Positions 16,530 to 26,109 of a DNA stretch of 64,000 nucleotides are shown one piece after another. Every line of letters starts with the position of its first letter. The stretch's first letter is position 1. The stretch is from Flavobacterium piscis. Lineage in GTDB: Bacteria > Bacteroidota > Bacteroidia > Flavobacteriales > Flavobacteriaceae. Location of the stretch: contig NZ_LVEN01000050.1 in the NCBI RefSeq assembly GCF_001686925.1, positions 62,001-126,000 of the forward strand, read 5' to 3'. A program made the position numbers and the translations under genes. The notes below the pieces were generated by a model that was given only the letters and a program-made list of their open reading frames with translations, was not told the DNA's origin and ran no database searches.

Positions 16530-18287
16530 TTATTTAATATTTAATCCAAAAGGAAGCATTGCCTGAACTCCTTTTTGTTTCTGAAGTCTTTTTACCTGCT
16601 CGATAAGCATATAATTCTCTTCACCAATTTCTTCTTTTATAAATGCTTCTTTCGATTGTGCAAATGGTAAACCTGAAAGAATATCATTGAATGTTTTCTC
16701 GTATTCAGGATAGTTTTGTGTGCTGTATGATTTTACTTTGGCAATTCGTGCAGCTTCGGCAATAGCATCATTTAATCCACCAATTTTATCCACTAAACCA
16801 ATTTTTAAAGCTTCAGATCCTGACCATACTCTTCCTTGTGCAATGGCATCAACCTGAGCAAAAGTCATTTTTCTGCCTTCGGCAACATGCGTTACAAAAG
16901 TGTTGTAAATGTGTTCAACACCTTCTAAAGTAAAAGCTTTGAATTTTTCATCAACAGGTACAAACGGACTATAATTAGCCGAGTTTTCATGCGTTTTTAC
17001 CTGCTCAGTATTAATTCCTAATTTATTGGCTAAAGGACTAAAATTTGGTAAAATTCCAAAAACACCAATAGAACCGGTAATAGTATTGCTTTCGGCAAAA
17101 ATAGTATTGGCATTACAAGCGATATAATATCCTCCTGAAGCGGCATAATTTCCCATAGAAACAACCACAGGTTTTACTTTTTTGGTAATTTCAATTTCTC
17201 TCCAGATCAGGTCAGAAGTTAAAGCGTTTCCTCCAGGACTGTCAATTCTAAGCACGATTGCTTTTACATCTTCATTTTTACGGGCTTCTTGTAAAGAACG
17301 ACGCATAGAACCTTCGCCAATTACGGTAACATCTCCTTCGCCGCTTTGTATTTCGCCTTGAGCGTAAATAATCGCAATTTGATCTGTTGCTGTATTCGTT
17401 AAAGCAGTTGTAACATTATTTTGAGTATAATCTAAAATCGAGATTTTATTATAATCGTCATCGCCGGTTACTTTCAGGGCTTTTTTAATGGCATTATGGT
17501 ACACATCTTCGTAAGCGACAATATCTACTAAATGCTGCGCTTTTGCCATTTCGGGAGTTCTGGCCAATAAACCGTTTGCAATTTCATTTAATTTATCAAG
17601 CGGAATGTTTCTGCTTTTTGCAATATCGGTAGAAACCGTTGTCCAGATCGAATTTAAAAGTGCCGTAACTTGTTCTCTGTTGGCATCACTCATTTTATTT
17701 TCTAAAAACGGTTCAACAGCACTTTTGTATTTTCCGTGACGAATCACTTCCATATGAATGCCTGATTTATCCTGGAAATCTTTAAAGAACATTACTTCAG
17801 ACGAAAGTCCTTTAAAATCTAAATCACCTGCAGGATTAATGTAAACTGTATTGGCGACAGAGTTTAAATAATATTCTTTTTGCGAATAAGTATTGGCGTA
17901 CGCCCAAACAAATTTTCCTGATTTTTTGAAACTTTCAAGTGCGTTTCTCAAATCTTTATATTGAGCTAATCCTAAAGAAGATTCATCATTAAGTATTGAA
18001 ATTCCTTTAATATTATCATCTGTTTTTGCTGCTTCGATCGCATTAATAACATCGGTCAAACCAACTCCTTTTTTATCAGAGAAAACAGTTACCCACGGAT
18101 CTTTGTATTTTCCGGCATAATCGTTTTGAATTTGTTTTAAATTTAATTCTATAACAGAATCACTTTTGACAGAAACAGTATCGTCTCCTCCAAAAATAGC
18201 TCCGATAAGAATTATTCCAAAAAAGAAGAACATAATAAATACAAAAATACCGACAACTGTGGCAATTACATTTCCTAAAAACTTCAT
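16530..18287 (-). CDS. sppA: signal peptide peptidase SppA, 67K type
   Basis: Membrane-anchored serine protease that degrades leftover signal peptides. An N-terminal transmembrane helix spans about residues 8-32. The two tandem domains of the 67K form are present. The catalytic Lys is Lys188 in GKYKSAVEPF in the N-terminal half and the nucleophile is Ser384 in YAASGGYYIA in the C-terminal half, the same dyad layout as E. coli SppA. Length of 585 fits. First gene of a two-gene unit with the secreted hydrolase. Confidence 0.95.
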   Translation of the reverse strand: MKFLGNVIATVVGIFVFIMFFFFGIILIGAIFGGDDTVSVKSDSVIELNLKQIQNDYAGKYKDPWVTVFSDKKGVGLTDVINAIEAAKTDDNIKGISILNDESSLGLAQYKDLRNALESFKKSGKFVWAYANTYSQKEYYLNSVANTVYINPAGDLDFKGLSSEVMFFKDFQDKSGIHMEVIRHGKYKSAVEPFLENKMSDANREQVTALLNSIWTTVSTDIAKSRNIPLDKLNEIANGLLARTPEMAKAQHLVDIVAYEDVYHNAIKKALKVTGDDDYNKISILDYTQNNVTTALTNTATDQIAIIYAQGEIQSGEGDVTVIGEGSMRRSLQEARKNEDVKAIVLRIDSPGGNALTSDLIWREIEITKKVKPVVVSMGNYAASGGYYIACNANTIFAESNTITGSIGVFGILPNFSPLANKLGINTEQVKTHENSANYSPFVPVDEKFKAFTLEGVEHIYNTFVTHVAEGRKMTFAQVDAIAQGRVWSGSEALKIGLVDKIGGLNDAIAEAARIAKVKSYSTQNYPEYEKTFNDILSGLPFAQSKEAFIKEEIGEENYMLIEQVKRLQKQKGVQAMLPFGLNIK

Positions 18288-18556
18288 AAGTATATTTTTT
18301 TTAATAAGTAGCGAAAAAGGCTGGTTTGTTACAAATGTACTCTAAAAACAAATTATTTCGAATATACGATTTGATCAAATAGTTGTGCTTTTTACATTTT
18401 TAACTATCTTAATTAAAGATAGGATATTTTGTATCATATCAGCAATTTTTTAGGAAGTTATAAGAAATAAAAAATCAGAAACAGTTCGAAACTTCTAATT
18501 CTTGATTTAAATAATATGGGTAATTCTAAAATAGTTTTAGTTAATTTGCATTTATT

Positions 18557-19690
18557 ATGAAGTCACAGCATCAAGTCGTTTTATCTATAGGGAGTAATCA
18601 GGGAAACAGGTTAGCAAACATCGAAAGTTGTATCGATTTGATACATCAGGAAGTAGGAACTGTAATCAGGGTTTCAAAACTATACGAAACTCCCGCCTGG
18701 GGTTTTGAAAGCGATGCTTTTTATAACTGTGCTCTCCTTTTACATACTACTTCATCAGCACAAAAAATACTAAATCAGGTTTTAAAAGTCGAAAAACATT
18801 TAGGGCGAATCCGTTCGAATCAGGAAGGCTATCAATCCCGAATTATCGATATTGATTTAATTGCTTTTGATGATGAAATTATTGATTCTGAAAAACTGAA
18901 AATTCCGCATCCTTTAATGCAGAACAGAAATTTTGTTTTGATGCCGGTTCAGGATTTAAAATTAGACTGGAAACATCCTGTTTTTCAAAAATCGGTTTCA
19001 GAATTAATTGCCGTTTCACCAGATGACAGTGTTTGTACAGTAGTTCAGGATTTAAAAAATCCTCTACGCGAAATAGCCTTAGAAACCTTTAATTATATTG
19101 CTTTTGAAGGAAATATAGGAGCAGGAAAAACAACTTTGGTACAAAAAATTGCTGAAGATTTTAATGCCAAAACAGTTTTAGAGCGTTTTGCCGATAATCC
19201 TTTTTTACCTAAATTTTATAAGGATCAAAATAGATATGCTTTTCCATTGGAAATGTCTTTTCTTGCAGATCGTTATCAGCAATTATCAGATGATTTGGCG
19301 CAGTTTGATTTGTTTAAAGATTTCATAGTAGCCGATTATCATATTTTTAAATCTTTGATTTTTGCCAAAATTACCCTGGCAGAAGATGAATATCGTTTGT
19401 ATCGAAACTTATTCGATATTATTTATAAAGAAATGCCAAAACCTGATTTGTACGTTTATCTGTATCAGAATTCAGAACGATTGCTTCAGAATATCAAAAA
19501 ACGCGGTAGAACTTACGAACAGAATATTGAGGCAGAATATTTGGATAAAATTAATAATGGTTATCTGGATTATATTAAATCCCAAAAAGACCTCAATGTC
19601 CTTATTATAGATGTTTCAGATCGTGATTTTGTAAAAAAGCACGAAGACTATCTTTTTATATTAGATGAAATTCAGAAAAAAATAAATTAA
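18557..19690 (+). CDS. folK: HPPK (FolK) fused to deoxynucleoside kinase
   Basis: A two-domain enzyme of 377 residues. Residues 1 to about 160 are 2-amino-4-hydroxy-6-hydroxymethyldihydropteridine diphosphokinase (folate synthesis), with SIGSNQGNR and the metal-binding RIIDIDLIAFDD (Asp98, Asp100) and IPHPLMQNRNFVLMP. Residues about 177-377 are a deoxyadenosine/deoxyguanosine kinase-type domain with P-loop GNIGAGKT at 185-192, the ERFADNPFLPKFY segment and the lid-like RGRTYEQNI. The domains join through a short linker without an internal start. It links folate and deoxynucleotide supply. Divergent from sppA. Confidence 0.93.
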   Translation: MKSQHQVVLSIGSNQGNRLANIESCIDLIHQEVGTVIRVSKLYETPAWGFESDAFYNCALLLHTTSSAQKILNQVLKVEKHLGRIRSNQEGYQSRIIDIDLIAFDDEIIDSEKLKIPHPLMQNRNFVLMPVQDLKLDWKHPVFQKSVSELIAVSPDDSVCTVVQDLKNPLREIALETFNYIAFEGNIGAGKTTLVQKIAEDFNAKTVLERFADNPFLPKFYKDQNRYAFPLEMSFLADRYQQLSDDLAQFDLFKDFIVADYHIFKSLIFAKITLAEDEYRLYRNLFDIIYKEMPKPDLYVYLYQNSERLLQNIKKRGRTYEQNIEAEYLDKINNGYLDYIKSQKDLNVLIIDVSDRDFVKKHEDYLFILDEIQKKIN

Positions 19691-19712
19691 TTAGAGAATT
19701 AGAGAATGTGTC

Positions 19713-19751
19713 AATTAGATAATTCTAATAGCGTATTTGAATTATCTAATT
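19713..19751. terminator. AT-rich hairpin between convergent genes
   Basis: AATTAGATAATTC (19713-19725) pairs perfectly with GAATTATCTAATT (19739-19751) between the folK fusion and the convergent lectin gene. There is no pronounced T run. Confidence 0.55.
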
Positions 19752-19758
19752 AACAGAA

Positions 19759-21942
19759 TTATCTCTTCAAAGAAAAATGACCTTTAAAAACAGGATGTGT
19801 ATTGTCAATTTTTAGCGCATACCAATAATCAGAAGCGGGAAGAGGCATTTTATTAAAAGTTCCGTCCCAACTCATTTTAGCAGCGGTAAGTTGTGCAATT
19901 AGTTTTCCGTAGCGATCAAAAATGGTGACTTGCGCCTGCGGATAATTTTCCATTCCGGTTACTTGCCATACGTCATTATAAGAATCATTGTTTGGAGTGA
20001 AAAAAGGAGGGAACACAAGTACAACAAATTCTTGGATAATTTGTCCGCAACCGCTTTTTTCTCTAACATAAGCTGTTTGTAATCCTCCGGAAACATCAAA
20101 AAAAGTATTTGAATCCTGAAAGTTTATTCCATCAACAGAAAATTCAAAATAATCGGCTTCTTTTTTAAGATAAATTACAGCTGTAGTTCCGTTTACATCA
20201 ATTCGATCTATTTGCGGAATTTGATGTTCTTCGACTACTATTGTTTTTCTGCTCGTGCAATTTTCGGGAGCAGGACTTGTAACGTCTACGGTGTAAGTTC
20301 CGCCTGTAGTAACATCAATAGTGGGCGATGTTGCACCGGTATTCCATACATAAGTCATTCCCGAAATTCCTGCGTCAAGTGTTATAGTCTGAAATTGACA
20401 TAAAGGTAAAGTTTCGTCAGTGACAATAGGAGGCGTATAGATGACAATGTTTACAACTGTACGATCAGTATTAATGCAAGTGCCATTTGAGGCCTGTGCA
20501 TAATAAGTAATATTGTTCGAAATGGCTGGTGTTGTAAAACTATTTCCTGTATAAACACTATTTCCTCCAGCAGAAGATGTAAACCAACTGATAGTACCCA
20601 TATTAGAATTGGCTTCGAGAGTTACGCTTCCAGGTCCGCAATTATAAACTGTTGAAGATGCTGCAACTGGGGTTGAAGGTGTTGTATTTACAGTAGCAAC
20701 AACTGATTTTCTGTTTGATTCACAACCGGCATCAACATAATAAGTTGTTGTTGTAGTTAGAGTTGGAGTAGTGTAAGTGTTTCCTGTTCCCAGTAAAGTT
20801 CCACCAACAGCCTCGTTGTACCAACTAATTGTTGAGCCAGCTGTTGCTGTAGCGCTAAATGTAAAACTCCCGGAATCACACACAGGACTCGGATTTGCGG
20901 CAGGTGTTGCAACGGGAATTGTAATTTTGGTACTCGCAGCAATTTCTAACGGTAATTCGCCAGGCATTCCGCCATATTCTACTACATAACCTTTGGGCTG
21001 GTAATTACCACTTGTATCTCCCATATTTGATAAATCATTCCATGATCCTCTTATTCCAACTCCGGGTTGGGTAATATGGGCATAGTCTTCATCTCCCTGA
21101 TTATTGGGTTCGCCAGTATTCCAGAAAGCAAAATTTGGAGTAGAGCCATTTACTGCTCCATTCCAGAAGACAGTGCCTTCTTCAGGTCCTGTAACCCATT
21201 TCCATACACCTTCAGTTTCTGAGTCACTTCCACCAATCCATCCGGTTCCTGAAGCTTGTTCACCAATTAATTTAGCTTCATCTGCAGATAATATAGTAGC
21301 CAGATAACCTTGTAATCCGTAATAATTACTGTTTTCGGCAGCAGTTTTTGCTGCGGTCCAGGAAATACCAATGCTGGGAACAAATAAATAGTAATGTTGA
21401 GTAGATGGAAGATAATTGGCGTTACCAATCGTGATAGAAAAAGTTTTAGTTCCGGAAGCGGTAGCCGAAGAATTGGAGAATATCACATCTTTGATAGCAG
21501 ATTCTAAATCAGTATATAAAACATTACCACCTGTTGCACTTGATATTTTTAATTTTCCGGCAGTAGCATCCCAACTTGTAGTGATTGAAGGATGTGTTGC
21601 AGCGTTTGAAAGAGCTAATTGATCGAAACCACTGGAATAACCTGAAGAGACCTGGATATATCCGGCTTCAGTTCCCGGTTCTAAGGGATCATGAGTAATG
21701 ATAATGCTGGTTACAACATTAGTAGTAGTTTGTGGACAGTAAAATTGATCTCCGCTAGCTTTAATTGACGGAGGAACGATGGCAAGACCTAAAGAGCCCT
21801 TTTTTTTGTTTGGCTTAAGAGTGTCATTCGTTATCTTAATTAGACATCTGTCTAAAGATCTAATTTTTTCAATTGAATAAGACTGTTTAAAGCTTAATAC
21901 AAAAAATATTATGATTATTTTTAAGAAATTGATACTTTTCAT
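19759..21942 (-). CDS. secreted C-type lectin-domain protein with T9SS type B sorting domain
   Basis: 727 residues. An N-terminal signal peptide precedes a long extracellular region. A C-type lectin-like domain spans roughly residues 185-325 (SWTAAKTAAENSNYYGLQGYLATI, WIGGSD, FWNTGEPNNQGDEDYAHI with the calcium-associated EPN, and WND). Ig-like modules follow (SFTFSATATAGSTISWYNEAVGG and repeats). The last ~85 residues are a T9SS type B, gliding-motility-associated C-terminal domain (FFTPNNDSYNDVW, IFDRYGKLI, SWDGTFN, GHFSLKR). It is therefore exported across the outer membrane by the type IX system and is probably a surface adhesin or glycan binder. Confidence 0.92.
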   Translation of the reverse strand: MKSINFLKIIIIFFVLSFKQSYSIEKIRSLDRCLIKITNDTLKPNKKKGSLGLAIVPPSIKASGDQFYCPQTTTNVVTSIIITHDPLEPGTEAGYIQVSSGYSSGFDQLALSNAATHPSITTSWDATAGKLKISSATGGNVLYTDLESAIKDVIFSNSSATASGTKTFSITIGNANYLPSTQHYYLFVPSIGISWTAAKTAAENSNYYGLQGYLATILSADEAKLIGEQASGTGWIGGSDSETEGVWKWVTGPEEGTVFWNGAVNGSTPNFAFWNTGEPNNQGDEDYAHITQPGVGIRGSWNDLSNMGDTSGNYQPKGYVVEYGGMPGELPLEIAASTKITIPVATPAANPSPVCDSGSFTFSATATAGSTISWYNEAVGGTLLGTGNTYTTPTLTTTTTYYVDAGCESNRKSVVATVNTTPSTPVAASSTVYNCGPGSVTLEANSNMGTISWFTSSAGGNSVYTGNSFTTPAISNNITYYAQASNGTCINTDRTVVNIVIYTPPIVTDETLPLCQFQTITLDAGISGMTYVWNTGATSPTIDVTTGGTYTVDVTSPAPENCTSRKTIVVEEHQIPQIDRIDVNGTTAVIYLKKEADYFEFSVDGINFQDSNTFFDVSGGLQTAYVREKSGCGQIIQEFVVLVFPPFFTPNNDSYNDVWQVTGMENYPQAQVTIFDRYGKLIAQLTAAKMSWDGTFNKMPLPASDYWYALKIDNTHPVFKGHFSLKR

Positions 21943-22050
21943 TTTATAAAAGTATCAATTTTATAATAACAAAAAAATATATTTAAATATCTAACATTTA
22001 AACCTTAAATCTTCTTTAAAAATAACATTTTATGAAAGGAAATTCTGTTA

Positions 22051-22593
22051 TTAAATAGTGCTTGGCCAATTTAATTTTTGAAATAAATCCCAAACTACAA
22101 TTCCTGCACTTACTGCAATGTTTAAGGAGTGTTTTGTTCCTAATTGAGGAATCTCGATACAGCCATCACAAATTGCAACTGCTTCCTGTGCTACGCCATA
22201 AACCTCATTTCCAAAGACAAGAGCGTATTTTTGATTTTGCTTCACTTTAAAATCCTGAAGAAAAACAGAACTTTCAACCTGTTCAATAGCCATTGTTATT
22301 ACGTTCTCTTTTTTAAGATTTTCAATAACTTCTAATACGTTTTCATGATGTTCCCAAGCCACAGTTTCAGTAGCGCCAAGAGCGGTTTTATGAATTTCTT
22401 TATTGGGAGGAGTTGCTGTAATACCGCACAGAATTATTTTTTCGACCAAAAAAGCGTCAGAAGTTCTAAATACAGATCCAATGTTGTGTAGGCTGCGAAT
22501 GTCGTCTAACACTATTATAAGAGGAGTTTTGTCTGATTTTTTAAAATCTTCAATCGATTTTCTGTCAAGTTCGCTATTTTCGAGTTTTCTCAT
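22051..22593 (-). CDS. TrmH/SpoU family RNA 2'-O-methyltransferase
   Basis: 180 residues with the SPOUT motifs IVLDDIRSLHNIGSVFRTSDAF (motif 1), ALVFGNEVYGVAQEA (motif 2) and IEIPQLGTKHSLNIAVSAGIVVWDLF (motif 3, part of the trefoil knot). These enzymes methylate ribose 2'-OH in tRNA or rRNA using SAM. It lacks the N-terminal substrate-binding domain of RlmB, so it is closer to the short TrmH/TrmL-like group; the RNA target is not evident. It lies downstream of a DUF1573 gene but is separated by a terminator. Confidence 0.9.
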   Translation of the reverse strand: MRKLENSELDRKSIEDFKKSDKTPLIIVLDDIRSLHNIGSVFRTSDAFLVEKIILCGITATPPNKEIHKTALGATETVAWEHHENVLEVIENLKKENVITMAIEQVESSVFLQDFKVKQNQKYALVFGNEVYGVAQEAVAICDGCIEIPQLGTKHSLNIAVSAGIVVWDLFQKLNWPSTI

Positions 22594-22613
22594 TTGTGTT
22601 GTATTCAGGTCAT

Positions 22614-22645
22614 AAAAAAAGCTTCCAAAGATAAGGAAGCTTTTT
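22614..22645 (-). terminator. terminator of DUF1573 gene
   Basis: AAAAAAGCTTCC (about 22615-22626) pairs with GGAAGCTTTTT (22635-22645) across an 8-nt loop, directly after the DUF1573 stop. Confidence 0.85.
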
Positions 22646-22671
22646 CGAATTATTTTATTTTGTTTTTCAGA

Positions 22672-23106
22672 TTAGCTTTTAACCGGATCTGGTAAAACTG
22701 TACCTTTAATAGTAAGTACTTTTGTTGGTTGTCCTTCAGCATTAGAAGTTACAGTTACAGTTTTAGTAAAAGTACCTACTCTGTCAGTAGCATATTTTAC
22801 ACCAATAATACCTTTAGCACCCGGAGCGATTGGCTCTTTTGGAGTTGTTGGTACAGTACAACCACAAGATCCTTGTGTATTTGTAATGATTAGTGGTTTA
22901 GTTCCGTTGTTTACAAAAACAAATTCACGTTTTCCGTCAGCATTGTGAGCGATAGTTCCGTAGTCAATAGTTTCTGTTTCGAAAGCCATTCCTGCTCCTT
23001 CAACCTTAGCAACCTTAGCAGCTTTAGCTGTTGTTTTTTTAGCTTGAGCGTTAGAAGCAGTAATTCCAACTACAGCTAACATAGCGAATAAAATTATTTT
23101 TTTCAT
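22672..23106 (-). CDS. DUF1573 domain-containing exported protein
   Basis: The start is set at the ATG giving MKKIILFAMLAVVG (23106), which yields a clean signal peptide; an upstream in-frame ATG at 23136 adds ten unlikely residues. The mature protein is an Ig-like DUF1573/ASH-type domain: ETIDYGTIAHNADGKREFVFVNNGTKPLIITNTQGSCGCTVP, with the conserved SCGCT, and GVKYATDRVGTFTKTVTVTSNA. The family is abundant in Bacteroidota and its function is unknown. Periplasmic or surface. A TAGATTTG element at 23134-23141 (read on the minus strand) fits the -7 consensus. Confidence 0.88.
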   Translation of the reverse strand: MKKIILFAMLAVVGITASNAQAKKTTAKAAKVAKVEGAGMAFETETIDYGTIAHNADGKREFVFVNNGTKPLIITNTQGSCGCTVPTTPKEPIAPGAKGIIGVKYATDRVGTFTKTVTVTSNAEGQPTKVLTIKGTVLPDPVKS

Positions 23107-23263
23107 CTTTAGAATCTTTGTTTTAATTATGAACAAATCTATAGAAAAATCTAATATCTTAATATAAAAATATCTTAAAATATTTTAATTTTTGATCCAC
23201 TTCGATATTCCTTTAAAATATTATAAATTCGCTATCTTAATTTTTCATTTAAAAGACAATAAT

Positions 23264-25870
23264 TTGGCAGCGAAAGAGAAAGTGGTGAAAGAAACACCCT
23301 TAATGAAACAGTACAACGAAATCAAGAGAAAATATCCTGATGCATGTCTGCTTTTTAGAGTGGGTGATTTTTACGAAACCTTTGGCGAAGACGCGATTAG
23401 GGCATCAAAAATCCTTGGAATAACCTTGACCAAAAGAGGTGCTGGTTCTGAAACAGAAACAGCTTTGGCAGGTTTTCCGCATCATTCTATTAATACTTAT
23501 TTGCCAAAATTGGTTAAAGCCGGACTTCGTGTAGCGATTTGCGATCAGCTTGAAGATCCTAAAATGACCAAAACTATCGTGAAACGTGGCGTTACTGAGT
23601 TGGTAACTCCGGGAGTTTCTTTAAATGATGAAGTTTTACAATCCAAAACAAACAACTTTTTAGCATCAGTTTATTTTGCTAATAAAAATATAGGAGTTTC
23701 TTTTCTGGACGTTTCGACCGGAGAGTTTTTGACGGCTCAGGGAAATGCAGAATATATAGATAAGTTATTGCAGAATTTTAATCCAAGTGAAATTCTGGTG
23801 CCTAAAAATAATAAAGGAGATTTTAAAGCTTCTTTCGGCGAAGATTTTCATACTTTTTATCTGGAAGACTGGATTTATAAAGAAGATTATGCTGTAGAAA
23901 CCCTGACTAAACATTTTCAGACCGTTTCATTAAAAGGGTTTGGAATCGAAGAATTAAAAGAAGGGATTATTGCTTCGGGAGCGATTTTGTATTATTTGTC
24001 TGAAACGCAGCACAATCGTGTCCAGCATATAACCGCAATTCAGCGTATTGCAGAAGATGCTTATGTTTGGATGGATCGTTTTACCATTAGAAACTTAGAA
24101 TTATATCATAGTTACAATCCAAATGCAGTAACGCTTTTAGATGTTATCGACAGAACGCTTTCGCCAATGGGCGGTCGTTTGTTAAAACGTTGGCTTGCTT
24201 TACCGTTAAAAGATAGCAATAAGATAAAAGGACGTCATGATGTGGTTTCGTATCTGAAATCAAATTCTGAAGTTCTGTATAATATTCAATATCAAATTAA
24301 GCAAATTTCAGATTTAGAGCGTTTAATTTCTAAAATCGCTGCGGGGAAAGTTTCACCGAGAGAAATTGTGTATTTAAAAGAATCTCTGGATGCTATTATT
24401 CCAATAAAAACTTTGGCCTTGCAAAGTCCGCAGGAAGCTGTAAAAGTTATTGGGGATAGTTTGCATGCTTGTGATTTATTGAGAGAGAAGATCAAAACAA
24501 CTTTGAATCAGGATGCGCCTGTCGCAATTGCAAAAGGAAATGCAATTGCAAGAGGTATTAGTGAAGAGTTAGATGATTTACGTGATATTTCAACTTCTGG
24601 GAAAGAGTATTTGGAAGGAATCGAAAAAAGAGAATCAGAAAGAACAGGGATTTCTTCTTTAAAAATATCCTTCAATAATGTTTTTGGATATTATATTGAA
24701 GTAAGAAATACGCATAAAGATAAAGTGCCGACAGAATGGATTCGTAAACAAACTCTTGTAAATGCCGAACGTTATATTACAGAGGAATTAAAAGAATACG
24801 AAACGAAAATTCTGGGTGCCGAAGAGAAAATTCATAAAATCGAATCAGAGCTTTTTGAGCAATTAGTAGCCTGGATTGCGACTTATATCAAACCAGTTCA
24901 AATGAATGCTAATCTGATAGCGCAATTAGATTGTTTGTGTTCGTTTACGCAATTGGCTGTAGAGAATAAATATGTTTGTCCTGAAATTGATGAAACATTC
25001 GAACTCGAAATCAAGAACGGTAGACATCCTGTTATCGAAAAACAATTGCCGGTAGGAACTCCTTATATTGCCAACGATGTTTATTTAGACAGAGAAACGC
25101 AGCAAATTATAATGATTACCGGACCCAACATGTCGGGTAAGTCGGCTATTTTAAGGCAAACGGCTTTGATTGTATTATTGGCTCAAATGGGAAGTTTTGT
25201 TCCTGCTGATAGCGTGAGAATGGGAATTGTAGATAAAATCTTTACCAGAGTAGGAGCGTCGGACAATATTTCGATGGGAGAATCTACTTTTATGGTCGAG
25301 ATGAACGAAACGGCTTCGATTTTGAATAATATCTCAGATCGTAGTTTGGTGCTGTTAGATGAAATTGGTAGAGGAACCAGTACCTATGACGGAATCTCGA
25401 TTGCCTGGGCGATTGCTGAATTTTTGCACGAACATCCAGGAAAGCCTAAAACTTTGTTTGCGACACATTATCATGAATTAAACGAAATGACGGAATCGTT
25501 ACCGAGAATTCAAAATTACAATGTTGCGGTAAAAGAATTAAAAGATACCGTTCTTTTTATCAGAAAGCTGGTAAAAGGAGGAAGTGCCCATAGTTTTGGA
25601 ATTCATGTTGCAAAAATGGCGGGAATGCCTCAGATTGTAATTTTGAAAGCACAAAAGTTATTAAAAAAATTAGAAAAGAATCATTCAAGCGATGCATTAA
25701 ACGGGATAAAAGAAACTGCTGACGAAATGCAAATGAGTTTCTTTAATCTGGATGATCCTTTGTTAGAAGAAATAAAAGAAGAGATCATGAGTCTTGATAT
25801 AAATGCGATAACACCAGTCGAAGCATTGATGAAGCTTAACGAGATTAAAAGAATGTTGGTTAAAAAATAA
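23264..25870 (+). CDS. mutS: DNA mismatch repair protein MutS
   Basis: Recognises mismatches and recruits MutL. I place the start at the TTG at 23264, giving (M)AAKEKVVKETPLMKQYNEIK, because the in-frame ATG at 23192 adds 24 residues unlike MutS. With this start the mismatch-wedge motif F-x-E falls at Phe36/Glu38, the E. coli numbering. Walker A GPNMSGKS is at 620-627. Walker B LLDEIGRGTSTYDG and the ATHYHEL motif follow. About 868 residues, normal length. The last ~40 residues are the beta-clamp/dimer tail region. Monocistronic, followed by two tRNA genes. Confidence 0.95.
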   Translation: MAAKEKVVKETPLMKQYNEIKRKYPDACLLFRVGDFYETFGEDAIRASKILGITLTKRGAGSETETALAGFPHHSINTYLPKLVKAGLRVAICDQLEDPKMTKTIVKRGVTELVTPGVSLNDEVLQSKTNNFLASVYFANKNIGVSFLDVSTGEFLTAQGNAEYIDKLLQNFNPSEILVPKNNKGDFKASFGEDFHTFYLEDWIYKEDYAVETLTKHFQTVSLKGFGIEELKEGIIASGAILYYLSETQHNRVQHITAIQRIAEDAYVWMDRFTIRNLELYHSYNPNAVTLLDVIDRTLSPMGGRLLKRWLALPLKDSNKIKGRHDVVSYLKSNSEVLYNIQYQIKQISDLERLISKIAAGKVSPREIVYLKESLDAIIPIKTLALQSPQEAVKVIGDSLHACDLLREKIKTTLNQDAPVAIAKGNAIARGISEELDDLRDISTSGKEYLEGIEKRESERTGISSLKISFNNVFGYYIEVRNTHKDKVPTEWIRKQTLVNAERYITEELKEYETKILGAEEKIHKIESELFEQLVAWIATYIKPVQMNANLIAQLDCLCSFTQLAVENKYVCPEIDETFELEIKNGRHPVIEKQLPVGTPYIANDVYLDRETQQIIMITGPNMSGKSAILRQTALIVLLAQMGSFVPADSVRMGIVDKIFTRVGASDNISMGESTFMVEMNETASILNNISDRSLVLLDEIGRGTSTYDGISIAWAIAEFLHEHPGKPKTLFATHYHELNEMTESLPRIQNYNVAVKELKDTVLFIRKLVKGGSAHSFGIHVAKMAGMPQIVILKAQKLLKKLEKNHSSDALNGIKETADEMQMSFFNLDDPLLEEIKEEIMSLDINAITPVEALMKLNEIKRMLVKK

Positions 25871-25936
25871 TTTCAGATTTAAAGTTTAGGTTATCAGAAA
25901 GTTATAAAATAAGTATATTTTTTTTTCAAAAAACGC

Positions 25937-25966
25937 TTGTATAATTGAATAAATGTCCTAAATTTG
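25937..25966 (+). promoter_or_regulatory. Bacteroidota-type promoter of the tRNA pair
   Basis: A -33 TTG at 25937-25939 is followed after 19 nt by TAAATTTG at 25959-25966, exactly the TTG / TAnnTTTG consensus of the primary sigma factor in Bacteroidota. It points to tRNA-Gly and tRNA-Leu. A CGCAATAC / GTATTGCG inverted repeat (25971-25978 and 25991-25998) lies at the start of the predicted transcript. Confidence 0.8.
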
Positions 25967-26021
25967 CACTCGCAATACAGAACAAGTCAGGTATTGCGTA
26001 GTTCTTACAAGAATTTGAAAT

Positions 26022-26094
26022 GCGAAAATAGCTCAGTTGGTAGAGCGCGACCTTGCCAAGGTCGAGGTCGCGGGTTCGAGCCCCGTTTTTCGCT
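26022..26094 (+). tRNA. tRNA-Gly(GCC)
   Basis: The 73-nt cloverleaf has acceptor stem GCGAAAA / TTTTCGC with discriminator T, D-arm AGCTCAGTTGGTAGAGC, anticodon loop with GCC at 26055-26057 (position 34-36) and T-arm GGGTTCGAGCCCC. CCA is not encoded, as usual in this phylum. Confidence 0.97.
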
Positions 26095-26109
26095 CAATGT
26101 CATATTAAT

